Assembly: GCF_040545335.1 (NCBI RefSeq)
Contig: NZ_JBEPLU010000001.1
Span: 620,001 to 684,000 of the forward strand
DNA length: 64,000 nucleotides
Direction of reading: 5' to 3'
DNA from: Phenylobacterium koreense
GTDB lineage: Bacteria; Pseudomonadota; Alphaproteobacteria; Caulobacterales; Caulobacteraceae
Made by a program: the position numbers and the translations under genes. How positions within the stretch are numbered: position 1 is the first letter of the stretch; every line of letters begins with the position of its first letter. The notes beneath the pieces are model-generated. The model did not search any database. It was given only the letters and a program-made list of their open reading frames with translations, and was not told the DNA's origin. Positions 45,964-54,400 of this stretch are shown here, in pieces.

Positions 45964-47475
45964 TCAGATGGCGATCGTCCCGGAAACCAGGCCGTAGACG
46001 CCGTAGGCCGCCCCGGCCACGGCGATCGCCGCCAGCGCCCAGTCGAGGCCGCCGAACACCCGACGTCCCTGCTCGCGCCTGGCCCACAGGTAGAGCAGCG
46101 TGCCGGGTGCGTAGAGCACCGCCGACAGCAGCAGGAACTTCAGGCCCCCGGCGAAGATCAGGAAGGCGGTGTAGAGGGTGGCGATGGCGGCGAAGACCAG
46201 GTCGCGGCTGCGCTCCTGCGGCCGCGCCTCGTAGGTCGCCCCTCCCCTGGCGAGCTTGAACCCATAGGCCGCCACCAGCAGATAGGGGATCAGGGCCATG
46301 GAGCTGGTCAGGCTCAGCATCAGGGCGAAGGCGTCTCGCGACCAGTAGGTGCTGATGACGAACGCCTGGACGACAATGTTGGTCATCCACAGGGCGGCCG
46401 CCGGGACCTGGTTCTTGTTCTCGGTCGCGAAGACCTTGGGCATGTCCTGGTTCTTGGCCGCGACGAACAGCACCTCGGCGGCGATCAACGACCAGGCGAG
46501 GTACGCCCCCAGCACGGAGATGAGGAGGCCGATGCTGACGAACACCGCGCCCCAGGGCCCGACCACGCTCTCCAGAACGGCGGCCATGGAGGGCTGACGC
46601 ATGTCGGCGATCTGGGCGCGCGCGAGCACCGCATAGGGCAGCAGGGTGACCAGCACCATCATAGTGGTGACGCCGACGAAGCCGGCGATGGTCGCCTTGC
46701 CGACGTCCGACCGCTGCCTGGCGTAGCGGGAATAGACGCTGGCGCCTTCGATCCCCAGGAACACGAACACCGTGACCAGCATGGTCGCGCGCACCTGCTC
46801 GAAGAGGCTAGTCTGCGGCATGTCCGCGCCGCCCCAGAAGTTCTGGCTGAACAGGCCGGCCTGGAAGGCGAAGGCGAGGATGACGATGAAAGCCAGGATC
46901 GGCAGGACCTTGGCGACCGTGACGATGTTGTTCACGAAGGCCGCGCTCTTCACGCCCCGCAGGATCATGAAGTGAAAGAGCCAGATCCCAACCGAGGCGA
47001 CCAGGATCGCCGCCACCGTGTTGCCGTCGCCAAAGATCGGGAAGAAGGCGCCCAGCGTCGCCTTGATCAGCACCCAGTACGATACGTTGCCGATGCAGCT
47101 TCCGGTCCAGTACCCGAAAGCCGATAGAAAGCCCGGATAATCGCCGAACCCGGCCTTGGCGTAAGCGAAGACCCCTGCGTCGAGGTCGGGCTTACGCTCG
47201 GCCAGCGACTGGAAGACCCGGGCGAGCGTGTACATGCCGCCCGCAGCAATGGCCCAGGCGATCAGTGCGCCGACCGGCCCTGTGGCGGCCCCAAAGGTGC
47301 GCGGCAGCGAGAAGATGCCCGCTCCGACCATGGAGCCGACCACCATGGCGGTCAGGGTCGGCAGCGACATTTTCTGGACTTGCACGCCGATCCCGCTCCC
47401 GCCCCTGAACTTCGCGACGGGGCGCAATCCTTCGTTGTGCTTGCGAGCATCGGGCGCGGCGAGACCCCTGCCCAT
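45964..47475 (-). CDS. arcD: APC-superfamily basic amino acid antiporter (ArcD-like)
   Basis: The protein has 503 residues from the ATG at 47475. A GTG at 47385 directly before [10 protein letters not shown] is an alternative that fits the family length better. About twelve transmembrane segments are visible, beginning [21 protein letters not shown], the APC-family first helix with its GAG substrate loop. A later segment is [21 protein letters not shown]. It would exchange arginine for ornithine or citrulline across the inner membrane. It is the likely partner of the adjacent deiminase. Confidence 0.9.
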   Translation of the reverse strand: MGRGLAAPDARKHNEGLRPVAKFRGGSGIGVQVQKMSLPTLTAMVVGSMVGAGIFSLPRTFGAATGPVGALIAWAIAAGGMYTLARVFQSLAERKPDLDAGVFAYAKAGFGDYPGFLSAFGYWTGSCIGNVSYWVLIKATLGAFFPIFGDGNTVAAILVASVGIWLFHFMILRGVKSAAFVNNIVTVAKVLPILAFIVILAFAFQAGLFSQNFWGGADMPQTSLFEQVRATMLVTVFVFLGIEGASVYSRYARQRSDVGKATIAGFVGVTTMMVLVTLLPYAVLARAQIADMRQPSMAAVLESVVGPWGAVFVSIGLLISVLGAYLAWSLIAAEVLFVAAKNQDMPKVFATENKNQVPAAALWMTNIVVQAFVISTYWSRDAFALMLSLTSSMALIPYLLVAAYGFKLARGGATYEARPQERSRDLVFAAIATLYTAFLIFAGGLKFLLLSAVLYAPGTLLYLWARREQGRRVFGGLDWALAAIAVAGAAYGVYGLVSGTIAI

Positions 47476-47516
47476 CGGGTAAACACCTGAGGTCCCCGAG
47501 GGAAAGGGGGACTTCC

Positions 47517-47810
47517 TCAGCCGAACCAGCTCTGCGGCAGGTTCCAGGCCAGCTCGCACCACAGGATCGCGACCAGCAAGTGTATCCCCACGAAGATCCA
47601 GCCCGCCCGGCGCAGGCGCGAGACCGCCACGCAGGACAGCACCAGGTCGGCGATCGCGTAGATATGCGGCGGGGTGAACGGGTCGGGCCAGAACCTCAGC
47701 ACCAGCAGCGTCGCGACCACCGCCGCCACGACGATGACCAGGCGGGCGGCCAGAAGCAGGCGCCAGTTGAACCCGATGAAGGCGCGGCGGACGGGGCGGC
47801 TGTCCGTCAT
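47517..47810 (-). CDS. small membrane protein upstream of arcD
   Basis: The protein has 97 residues with three hydrophobic segments (LLLAARLVIVVAAVVATLLV; IYAIADLVLSCVAVSRL; WIFVGIHLLVAILWCELAW) and a basic N-terminus. No family is recognised. Its stop lies 41 bases before the arcD start, so it may lead the same transcript. The ribosome-binding site is weak. Confidence 0.5.
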   Translation of the reverse strand: MTDSRPVRRAFIGFNWRLLLAARLVIVVAAVVATLLVLRFWPDPFTPPHIYAIADLVLSCVAVSRLRRAGWIFVGIHLLVAILWCELAWNLPQSWFG

Positions 47811-48053
47811 TGCGCGCTCGCCGGCGCCTGATCGGCGCAGACCGGGAAATCGCAGGCCCTGCCGCGCCCCGAGGGGCTGAAGCTCCGTAGGCTCACCGCC
47901 GACCGCCTCCTTACGTCCGAACGCTCGACCTCCAGAGTTGTCGTCATGACCCGAGAAACAAGGGGGTAGTTTACCTGATAGCGCGCCCGCCGAACGCGGG
48001 ATTGAGTGGCGGATGCTCGGCGCGATCGAACAGTTCATGGAGAGACACCGACC

Positions 48054-48512
48054 ATGACGAACCTCCATTGGTGCATTCCGACCATCGCTGCGGCGGCGCT
48101 GCTTGGCGCCTGCACGCCCCAGCCGTCACCAGGCAGCTTCAGCCGGACCGAGATGATGCGGCCGCAGACGGTCGAGATCGGCACGCTCGAGAGCATCCGG
48201 CCCGTCAACATCCGGCCCGGCGAGACCCGGCTCGGCATGGCCACCGGCGCCGTGCTCGGCGGCATCGCCGGCAGTCAGCTCGGCGGCGGGACCGCCGCCA
48301 ACGTCGCGGGCGGGGTCGCCGGCGCAGTGGCCGGCGGCGCGATCGGCAGCGCCCTGCAGGGCTCGCAGAACACTCCCGGCCTCGAACTGACGGTCAGGCT
48401 CGACTCCGGCCGCAGGGTGGCCATCGTCCAGCCCGGCTCGCCCGCGGACTTCCGGGTCGGCGATCGCGTTCGGGTGATCGGCAACGCCGAGAACATGCGC
48501 GTCAGCCGATAG
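48054..48512 (+). CDS. glycine-zipper outer-membrane lipoprotein (SlyB/Pcp-like)
   Basis: The protein has 152 residues with GGAGAG 8 bases before the ATG. A lipoprotein signal ends in LLGAC. A glycine-zipper segment follows at ~60-100 (GMATGAVLGGIAGSQLGGGT and AGGVAGAVAGGAIGSALQG), typical of SlyB and 17 kDa antigen proteins. The C-terminal part (ELTVRLDSGRRVAIVQPG) is the usual small beta domain. It likely stabilises the outer membrane under stress. It is convergent with a small XRE gene. Confidence 0.85.
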   Translation: MTNLHWCIPTIAAAALLGACTPQPSPGSFSRTEMMRPQTVEIGTLESIRPVNIRPGETRLGMATGAVLGGIAGSQLGGGTAANVAGGVAGAVAGGAIGSALQGSQNTPGLELTVRLDSGRRVAIVQPGSPADFRVGDRVRVIGNAENMRVSR

Positions 48513-48530
48513 AGGCCAACGGGCGCCGAA

Positions 48531-48797
48531 CTAGGCCTGGTCGGCGAAGGCCCCTTCGGCGCGCGCGTCGTCGGGGTCCGGCAGGTCGTCGGTCATTCCA
48601 CAGAGAAGGTTGACGCCCAACGCCTTGGACAGGCTCACGAGCCCGCTCAGCTCGGGATGCTTCGAGCGCCCGTTGAGCAGGTCGCGCACATAGCACTCGT
48701 TTCGGCCGATCTGTCGGGAAGCTTCACGCTCGGAGATATTCAGCTCCGCGAGCCGCTTGCGAATGCGGCCCCGCAGAATCTCCAGGTGGTCGCTCAT
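48531..48797 (-). CDS. small XRE-family HTH protein
   Basis: The protein has 88 residues from the ATG at 48797 with GGAGGG upstream. The helix-turn-helix covers ~8-65 (IRKRLAELNISEREASRQIG, then RNECYVRDLLNGRSKHPELS and LVSLSKALGVNLLCGM). The C-terminal tail is acidic. It is a single-domain DNA-binding protein of unknown target, divergent from the membrane-protein gene at 48919 across 121 bases. Confidence 0.8.
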   Translation of the reverse strand: MSDHLEILRGRIRKRLAELNISEREASRQIGRNECYVRDLLNGRSKHPELSGLVSLSKALGVNLLCGMTDDLPDPDDARAEGAFADQA

Positions 48798-48918
48798 CCG
48801 GCCCTCCAGCCAAACAACGACCGACAGTATCCGACGCGGCCGTGACAGATCGAGCGGACATGTTGTCCGGGGCGGGCAAGGCGCCATAGCCTCGCTGAAA
48901 ATCAGAGGGGCGAGGCCA

Positions 48919-49290
48919 ATGCACGGACTAGAAAGCGTTTTCGCCAACGCGGCCATTCCTCAGAAGATCGTCCTTGTCCTCCTTCTGGCCGCCCTTCCCG
49001 GCGCCGTCGCCGCAGCCACTCTCGCGCTCCGAAGCGGCAAGCGCGATAGCACGTGGCGCCGAATCGTCGCCGATCTCCGAACGATAGGCCCGGCGACGGG
49101 CCTGCTCGTCGCCGGCTTGAACACCTTCCACATGGGTCAGACGATCCAGCGCCTGCCTTTCGACCCCGCGCTCAAGCAACTGACCCCGGGAATCTTCGAG
49201 GTTTCGATGTTCGTGAGCCTGGGAAGCCTCGTGGGCCTGGTCGCAGCGGCCGCGCTGGCGGCCATCGAACTCCGCCCGCCCCGCACCTAG
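48919..49290 (+). CDS. small membrane protein, possibly MotA/TolQ/ExbB-like
   Basis: The protein has 123 residues with AGAGGGG upstream. Three hydrophobic segments are seen (IVLVLLLAALPGAVAAATLAL; TGLLVAGLNTFHMGQTI; MFVSLGSLVGLVAAAALAAI). The first part, with a short N-terminal VFANAAIPQK, recalls MotA/TolQ/ExbB proton-channel proteins, but the match is weak and the protein is short. It is the target-adjacent gene of the divergent XRE regulator. Confidence 0.5.
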   Translation: MHGLESVFANAAIPQKIVLVLLLAALPGAVAAATLALRSGKRDSTWRRIVADLRTIGPATGLLVAGLNTFHMGQTIQRLPFDPALKQLTPGIFEVSMFVSLGSLVGLVAAAALAAIELRPPRT

Positions 49291-49300
49291 GGGCGCGGGC

Positions 49301-49334
49301 AAAAAAGCACCCCGCCGTGCAAAACCCGGCGGGG
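49301..49334 (-). terminator. minus-strand terminator-like hairpin
   Basis: An 8-base stem (CCCCGCCG facing CGGCGGGG) with a 9-base loop has six A residues before it, so it is followed by six T on the minus strand. It lies between two plus-strand genes. No minus-strand gene ends here. Confidence 0.55.
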
Positions 49335-49498
49335 CGTGAGGGGCGACGTGCTCGACGCCACCCTAGCCGCAAAGCGGCGAAACGCAGCCTAGGAGATGCC
49401 CTTAGAGGGCTATCGCGGGGAGGGTGCAATCCACCGACCCGTTCGCGCCCTTCGGTCACGCTCGCGCGTTCCATCTCGAACACGGACAGGAGATGACG

Positions 49499-51010
49499 AT
49501 GACCGACACGTTTTCCCAAGGACCGGACCTGGCTATGGGCGTGCCCTCCGGCGACATCCCCGAAGGGGGGATGCTGGCCGGCCACGTCGGCGACAGGGCC
49601 GTACTGCTCGCGCGCACGAGCGGCGGCCTTTATGCGGTGGGCGCCGAATGCACCCATTATCACGGCCCCCTGGCCGAGGGACTGATCGTCGGCGACACCG
49701 TGCGCTGTCCCTGGCACCACGCCCGCTTCTGCCTGAAGACCGGCGAGGCGCTCGGCGCCCCGGCCATCGATCCCATCGCCTGCTGGACGGTCGAGGAGCG
49801 GGACGGCCAGGTCCGGGTGACCTCGCAGGCCGCCGAGACGCCGCGGCCATCTCCGCGCGAAGCGGCGCAAAAGCGCGTGGTGATCATCGGCGGCGGAGCC
49901 GCCGGCTTCGCCGCCGCCGAGCGGCTGCGGCGTGACGGCTTTGCAGGCGACATAATCATGTTGAGCGCGGATTCGGACCCGCCCTACGATCGGCCCAACT
50001 GCTCGAAGGACTATCTGGCCGGCAAGGCGCCGCAGGAGTGGATGCCGCTTCGAGACGCCGGCTTCTATGCGCAGAACCGGATCGACCTGCGGCTCGGCGC
50101 CCAGGTCGAGCGCTTCGATCCGGCGGCCAGGACGGTGCTGGTCAAGGGCGGCGAGACCCTGGCGTACGACACCCTGATCCTCGCCACCGGAGCCGAGCCT
50201 CAACGGCCACCCATTCCCGGCCTGGATGGTCCCGACGTCTATCTCCTGCGCACGCTCAAGGACGCCGACACGATCATCGCGGCGGCGGAACGGGCGAAAG
50301 GAGCGGCGGTGATCGGGGCGAGCTTCATCGGGCTCGAAGTCGCCGCGTCGCTCAGGCAGCGGGGGCTGGAGGTCCATGTCGTGGCGCCCGAGAGCGTTCC
50401 GCTCGAAAAGGTCATGGGCGGCGAGCTCGGCGCCTGGGTGAAGGGCGTGCACGAGGCCGAGGGCGTCGTCTTTCATCTGGGCCGCAAGGTGCTGGGTTAT
50501 GCAGGCGGCCAGGTGACGATGGATCAGGGCGAGCCGATCCGCGCCGATTTCGTGGTGGTGGGCGCCGGCGTGCGGCCGCGCGTCGCCCTGGCCGAGGCCG
50601 CCGGGCTCAAGGTCGACAACGGCGTGGTCGTGGACGATCGCCTCAGGACCAGCGCCGACGGAGTCTATGCGGTCGGCGATATCGCCCGCTATCCGGACCC
50701 GGTCTCGGGCGATCTTGTCCGCATCGAGCACTGGGTCCACGCCGAGCGCCAGGGACAGCACGTGGCGCGGCTGATCCTCGGCGAGGACGCCCCGTTCGAC
50801 GATCCGCCCTTCTTCTGGTCCCACCACTACGACAAGGGCGTCAACTATTCGGGCCACGCCGAAGGGTTCGATCCGCCCGAAATCGACGGCTCACTGGCTC
50901 GGGAGGATGCGATCGTCCGCTTCAGGCGCGGCGGCAAGCTCCTCGCCGTCGCCACCGTGAACCGGGACCTGGACAGCCTGAAGGCCGAAGAGGCGTTCGA
51001 AAAGGGCTGA
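49499..51010 (+). CDS. Rieske-FAD ferredoxin reductase-like oxidoreductase
   Basis: The protein has 503 residues from the ATG at 49499 (AGGAG 6 bases upstream). Residues ~15-105 are a Rieske domain with both cluster motifs, CTHYHG and CPWHHARF. A linker leads to a FAD/NAD-binding reductase (~120-503) with VVIIGGGAAGFAAAERL, the NAD motif AAVIGASFIGLEVAASLRQR and FAD-binding GVYAVGDIARYP. A C-terminal dimerisation region follows. It resembles AIFM3/nitrite-reductase-like Rieske reductases, which feed electrons from NAD(P)H to an unknown acceptor. It lies next to an MscS remnant and NmrA-like genes, in a redox-related region. Confidence 0.9.
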   Translation: MTDTFSQGPDLAMGVPSGDIPEGGMLAGHVGDRAVLLARTSGGLYAVGAECTHYHGPLAEGLIVGDTVRCPWHHARFCLKTGEALGAPAIDPIACWTVEERDGQVRVTSQAAETPRPSPREAAQKRVVIIGGGAAGFAAAERLRRDGFAGDIIMLSADSDPPYDRPNCSKDYLAGKAPQEWMPLRDAGFYAQNRIDLRLGAQVERFDPAARTVLVKGGETLAYDTLILATGAEPQRPPIPGLDGPDVYLLRTLKDADTIIAAAERAKGAAVIGASFIGLEVAASLRQRGLEVHVVAPESVPLEKVMGGELGAWVKGVHEAEGVVFHLGRKVLGYAGGQVTMDQGEPIRADFVVVGAGVRPRVALAEAAGLKVDNGVVVDDRLRTSADGVYAVGDIARYPDPVSGDLVRIEHWVHAERQGQHVARLILGEDAPFDDPPFFWSHHYDKGVNYSGHAEGFDPPEIDGSLAREDAIVRFRRGGKLLAVATVNRDLDSLKAEEAFEKG

Positions 51011-51019
51011 TGCAAGACG

Positions 51020-51217
51020 CCGCCCACGGCGACCGTGGTGCGCGACCTCTTGCTTGGCTGCCTGCGGGCGCACGCGGAGGTTCTGAGCGAGCCCGCGCCA
51101 GGTGTCTACCTGACGGGCGCTCCGGAAGGCGCCCTGGAGCTCACCGCAGTCAGCGCCGTCGCCTGGGCGCGCCACGCCTTCAAGATCAAGAGCGAGCTGC
51201 CGGTGGTGCGGCCAAGG
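51020..51217 (+). pseudogene. remnant of a mechanosensitive channel (MscS) C-terminus
   Basis: A frame of about 60 residues (VVRDLLLGCLRAHAEVLSEP, then GVYLTGAPEGALEL and AFKIKSEL) resembles the C-terminal cytoplasmic domain of MscS-family channels: V+dLLL..A..HPEVL..PAP.V.L....dsaLe..v.....+.. KSEL. No channel-forming part precedes it and the frame breaks after KSEL. The start codon is not convincing. It is probably a leftover after deletion. Confidence 0.45.
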
Positions 51218-51518
51218 AGGGGACATAGACCGGTGGCTCCGGCGCCGGCCAGTCGGTGATTTGCCGGCCGGCTAAGGAGAACGGCTGCATCGTTCGCCTC
51301 GGCGTGGACGATGCGCACGCGGTATCCTTGAGGCTGGATAGCAGGGTTTGGAAGATCGCTTACGGACCCAGATCCGAACCCCCGCCCATCGCAGGAAGCT
51401 GGCGGCCGGACGGGTGAAGCGCTCGCCTGCCGTTTCGTTGACCGCAGGATGAAATCGGAAAAAATCCTGCGTTCGCCATCGCCGTCGCGTCCGATTGACA
51501 CGGCGCGCCAGATCCCTG
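51218..51518. other. gene-free stretch
   Basis: No reading frame with a ribosome-binding site and matching codon use, and no palindrome of note. Confidence 0.5.
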
Positions 51519-52274
51519 TCAGTCGGCCGTCATCTCCGCTCGCAGCCAATCCTCGACGGTGACCGTGCCCAGGCGCGGATTGGGGCCCGGCCTCAGGGAC
51601 CGGTCATCAAGCACCGCGCCGAAATAGGGCGCATCCGGGTCAGCCACGATGATGCGAGGATCACCCTTGGCGCTCAGGTACTCCTCGGCGAACCGATTGA
51701 TGGGCAGGGCCTGCGGCCCGGCGATCTCGGTCGTGTCATTGAGCGGCGGGCCGAGGGTGATTTCCGCCAGGGCCGCGACCACGTCATCGGCGTCGATCGG
51801 CTGCACCAGGGCCGAGGATAGATGGAGCTGCTGGCCAGCGCCGGCCGACTTGATGATCCCCGCGATAAACGGGAAGAACTGGGTCGATCGCAGGATCGTA
51901 TAGGGGATCGGGGACGCCTTGATCAGCGCCTCCTGGGCGATCTTGGCCCGCATATAGCCGCTGTTGGCGAGGCGGTCGGCGCCGACCACAGAGAGTGCAA
52001 CGTGGTGGCCGACGCCAGCGGCCAACTCCGCCGCCAGCAGAATCCGGCCCGAAGTCTCGAAGAACGCCATGACGGCGTCGTCCTCAAACGAAGGCGAATT
52101 GGACAGGTCGACAACGACCTGGGCGCCGGCGAGCACTTCGGCGACACCTTCACCGGTGAGCGTGTTCACCCCCGTATTCGGGGCCGCCGGGACCGCTTCA
52201 TGCCCGAGGTGTTTGAGCTTCGTCACTAATCGGGAACCGATAAGGCCCGTGCCGCCGATCACAACGATCTTCAT
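51519..52274 (-). CDS. NmrA-like NAD(P)-binding protein
   Basis: The protein has 251 residues. The N-terminal Rossmann motif is MKIVVIGGTGLIGSRLVTKL. VVVDLSNSPSFEDDAVMAFFE, HHVALSVVGADRLANSGYMR and IPYTILRSTQFFPFI follow, which is the atypical SDR (NmrA/HSCARG-like) pattern. It binds NAD(P) and may sense redox state or reduce a small molecule; no catalytic Tyr-x3-Lys pair is clear. It is one of three related copies in the window (see 57279 and the pseudogene at 56870). It is divergent from the AhpD-like gene across the motif-bearing gap. Confidence 0.88.
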   Translation of the reverse strand: MKIVVIGGTGLIGSRLVTKLKHLGHEAVPAAPNTGVNTLTGEGVAEVLAGAQVVVDLSNSPSFEDDAVMAFFETSGRILLAAELAAGVGHHVALSVVGADRLANSGYMRAKIAQEALIKASPIPYTILRSTQFFPFIAGIIKSAGAGQQLHLSSALVQPIDADDVVAALAEITLGPPLNDTTEIAGPQALPINRFAEEYLSAKGDPRIIVADPDAPYFGAVLDDRSLRPGPNPRLGTVTVEDWLRAEMTAD

Positions 52275-52410
52275 TGGGTTCTCCTCCGTTTGATAGGCGT
52301 CCGAACGCTAGGGGCGAGGCGTCGGGCGGCATATCGAACTTGAGGTTAGGCGGACCGCGAGCGGAGCATGCCGGGGGGCGATCCCAATTCCGCCAGCGGC
52401 GAGGGGTTCC

Positions 52411-52430
52411 TGGACCTGCGTGCAGGTCCA
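52411..52430. promoter_or_regulatory. perfect palindrome in the NmrA-AhpD gap
   Basis: TGGACCTGC and GCAGGTCCA arms are separated by GT. It lies directly beside an ACCAAGG motif (52432-52447). It is a likely operator for a dimeric regulator, with unknown target. Confidence 0.5.
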
Positions 52431-52431
52431 G

Positions 52432-52447
52432 CTAGACCAAGGCATAG
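52432..52447. promoter_or_regulatory. ACCAAGG motif, site 1
   Basis: CTAGACCAAGGCATAG. Its core ACCAAGG is shared with site 2 at 52487 and with the sites at 58184 and 60899. It lies 158 bases before the NmrA-like start and 142 bases before the AhpD-like start. Confidence 0.45.
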
Positions 52448-52486
52448 GGTCAAGCCGGCCGTAGCGGGGCGATGCGACGCCGGCTT

Positions 52487-52502
52487 CATACCAAGGCGAT
52501 AG
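52487..52502. promoter_or_regulatory. ACCAAGG motif, site 2
   Basis: CATACCAAGGCGATAG, 87 bases upstream of the AhpD-like start and 55 bases from site 1. The 314-base gap 52275-52588 holds no gene. Confidence 0.45.
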
Positions 52503-52588
52503 ATGCGATGCGCTCGGGCACGGTGGCCCGTTTCGGTGCAAGGCCGTCAAGCTGCGGGGTGTCTTCAACCTGACCAAGGACCTCCATC

Positions 52589-53053
52589 ATGACGCCCCGT
52601 TTCAACGCCTTCAAAGTTTCTCCCGATCTGACGAAGGCCCTGCTCGACGTCGAAGCCGTGCTCGAAGGCAGCGGCCTCGAGCATAGCCTCGCCGAGTTGG
52701 TTCGCCTGCGCGCCTCGCAGATCAACGGCTGCGCCTTCTGCATCCACATGCACGTCACCGATGCCCGGGCCCACGGCGAGGACGGCATGCGCATCGCCAT
52801 GCTCGACGCCTGGCGAGAGTCGCCCCTCTTCACCGATCGCGAGCGCGCAGCGCTTGCTTGGACCGAGTCCCTGACGCGCATCGCCAAGACCCACGCGCCG
52901 GACGCCGAATACGAGCTCGCAAAGAGCCAGTTCAGCGAAAGCGAAATCGTCGCCCTCACCGTCCTGATCGGCCAGATCAACACCTGGAACCGCCTGCAGA
53001 TCGCCGGCCGCGCCGTGCATCCAGTCCAACCGGCCAAGAGCGCGGCTGCCTAA
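52589..53053 (+). CDS. carboxymuconolactone decarboxylase / AhpD-family protein
   Basis: The protein has 154 residues. The AhpD-like core has the CxxC peroxidase-type motif in NGCAFCIHMHVTDAR, where the following His completes the proton relay. LAELVRLRASQI precedes it and LTVLIGQINTWNRLQIAGR closes the fold. Such proteins reduce or sense peroxides and alkyl radicals, often under control of a sigma factor or redox regulator. Its gap with the NmrA-like gene bears two ACCAAGG motifs and a palindrome. Confidence 0.9.
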   Translation: MTPRFNAFKVSPDLTKALLDVEAVLEGSGLEHSLAELVRLRASQINGCAFCIHMHVTDARAHGEDGMRIAMLDAWRESPLFTDRERAALAWTESLTRIAKTHAPDAEYELAKSQFSESEIVALTVLIGQINTWNRLQIAGRAVHPVQPAKSAAA

Positions 53054-53135
53054 CTCGCACCCCGGAGCGGCGCCTCTCCCTGGTTGAGGCGTCCGTTCGC
53101 CACGAGCCTAACGGCGATTTCGAAGGGAGCCCTAG

Positions 53136-53537
53136 ATGCTCAAGTCCATCTGCCTTGGAGCCGCCGTCCTTCTGGGCTTGGCAGCGCTTGCGAACGGCGT
53201 CTTCATGCTGGCCTCTCCTGAAGGATGGTACTTCGCAGTTCCCGGCGTCACGACCACGGGCCCCTTCAACCAGCATTTCATCCGCGATATCGGCCTCATC
53301 TTCCTGCTGCTGGGCGGCGGCCTTCTCCTCGGCGCAGCGCAGCGCCGCTTCCGGGTCCTGCTCTGGAGCGCGGCGGGCCTTTGGCTTTCGGGCCATGCGC
53401 TGTTCCACTTCTGGGAGGTCGCCGTCGGCATCTGCTCGGCCTCGGTCATCCCTCGCGACTTTCCGGCGGTCACCTTTCCGGCCCTGCTCACCGTGCTGCT
53501 GGCGCTCTGGGCCGCGCGCGAGGCCCGCAACGGATGA
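53136..53537 (+). CDS. four-span membrane protein coupled to a histidine kinase
   Basis: The protein has 133 residues with four hydrophobic segments (CLGAAVLLGLAALANGVFML; DIGLIFLLLGGGLLLG; VLLWSAAGLWLSGHALFHFW; TFPALLTVLLALWAA). His pairs in GHALFHFWE could bind a metal or heme. I recognise no named family, though similar proteins with a conserved N-terminal half occur in proteobacteria. The stop overlaps the start of the kinase gene by 4 bases (ATGA), so the two are made together. Confidence 0.7.
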   Translation: MLKSICLGAAVLLGLAALANGVFMLASPEGWYFAVPGVTTTGPFNQHFIRDIGLIFLLLGGGLLLGAAQRRFRVLLWSAAGLWLSGHALFHFWEVAVGICSASVIPRDFPAVTFPALLTVLLALWAAREARNG

Positions 53538-54397
53538 CCTGCGGCCACGACCCCACATCCGACGGCGCCCCGCCCCGTCCAATCGACGGTCGCGGCCGGG
53601 CCAATCCGTCCGGCGCACGTCCGGAGCTCCACATGCAGGGGTGGAGATACGCCGCGCCCTCGATAGGATCGGCCGTGGCGCCCGAAGGCCTGCCTGGCTC
53701 GGCCGGGATCGTTCATGACCTTGGCAATCTGATCCAGATCGCCGCCTCGGCCGTGAACATCATCGGCCGGAACTCTCGAACCTGGCGCGACCCTTCGCTC
53801 GAGCCGGCGCTCGCGAGGGCCAGGACCGCCCTCGAGCGCGCCAGCGACCTGGTGCGTCAGACCGCGAGCGCCATCCGTGTCCCCGACGTGCAGATGCGCG
53901 CCACGACCGAACTCCAGCACCTGCCTTCGTGCCTGGCGGAAATCGACGGCCTGATCCGGTGGGTATGCGACCCTGACATCACGCTTTCGATTGACGCGCC
54001 AGATGACCTTCCCCCGATCTGCTGCAACCGCATCGAACTCCAGAGCGCGGTGCTGAACCTGGCGATTAACGCCCGTGACGCGATGCCCGAAGGCGGCGCG
54101 CTCGCGATCCGAGCGCGCGAGGCGACCGGCGGCGCCGCTCTCGAACTGAGCATCACTGACAACGGCCAGGGCATGTCCCCCAGCGTCCTCGCCCAGGCCT
54201 TCAGGCCCTACTTCACCACCAAGCCGGAGGGCCGGGGCTCTGGCCTTGGCCTGGCGATGGTCAAACGGTTCGCCCAGGAGGCGAACGGCGAGGTGGAGAT
54301 CACCAGCGCCCCCGGCCGGGGCGCGCGCGTGACCTTGCGCCTCCCCACAGCGCGCTTCGGCTCCTCGGCTCACGACGCTTCCAACACCCGCAGATGA
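53534..54397 (+). CDS. soluble histidine kinase without a sensor domain
   Basis: The protein has 287 residues. An N-terminal ~55 residues are Pro/Gly-rich and disordered. The H-box is GIVHDLGNLIQIAASAVNII, in the HDxxNxLQ family. The HATPase has the N-box NLAINARDAMPEGG, G1 SITDNGQGM, F-box YFTTKPEGRGSGLGLAM and G3 APGRGARVTLRLP. There is no PAS, HAMP or transmembrane segment, so sensing may be by the upstream membrane protein. No response regulator is adjacent. It is followed after 3 bases by the ETF-QO gene, so these three genes appear to be an operon. Confidence 0.9.
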   Translation: MTCGHDPTSDGAPPRPIDGRGRANPSGARPELHMQGWRYAAPSIGSAVAPEGLPGSAGIVHDLGNLIQIAASAVNIIGRNSRTWRDPSLEPALARARTALERASDLVRQTASAIRVPDVQMRATTELQHLPSCLAEIDGLIRWVCDPDITLSIDAPDDLPPICCNRIELQSAVLNLAINARDAMPEGGALAIRAREATGGAALELSITDNGQGMSPSVLAQAFRPYFTTKPEGRGSGLGLAMVKRFAQEANGEVEITSAPGRGARVTLRLPTARFGSSAHDASNTRR

Positions 54398-54400
54398 TGG

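Noticed and set aside
44616..46259. 547-residue plus-strand frame opposite arcA
   Set aside because: arcA is complete on the other strand with its catalytic motif.
49172..50857. 561-residue minus-strand frame opposite the Rieske-FAD gene
   Set aside because: The plus-strand gene has intact Rieske and FAD motifs; the complement has none.
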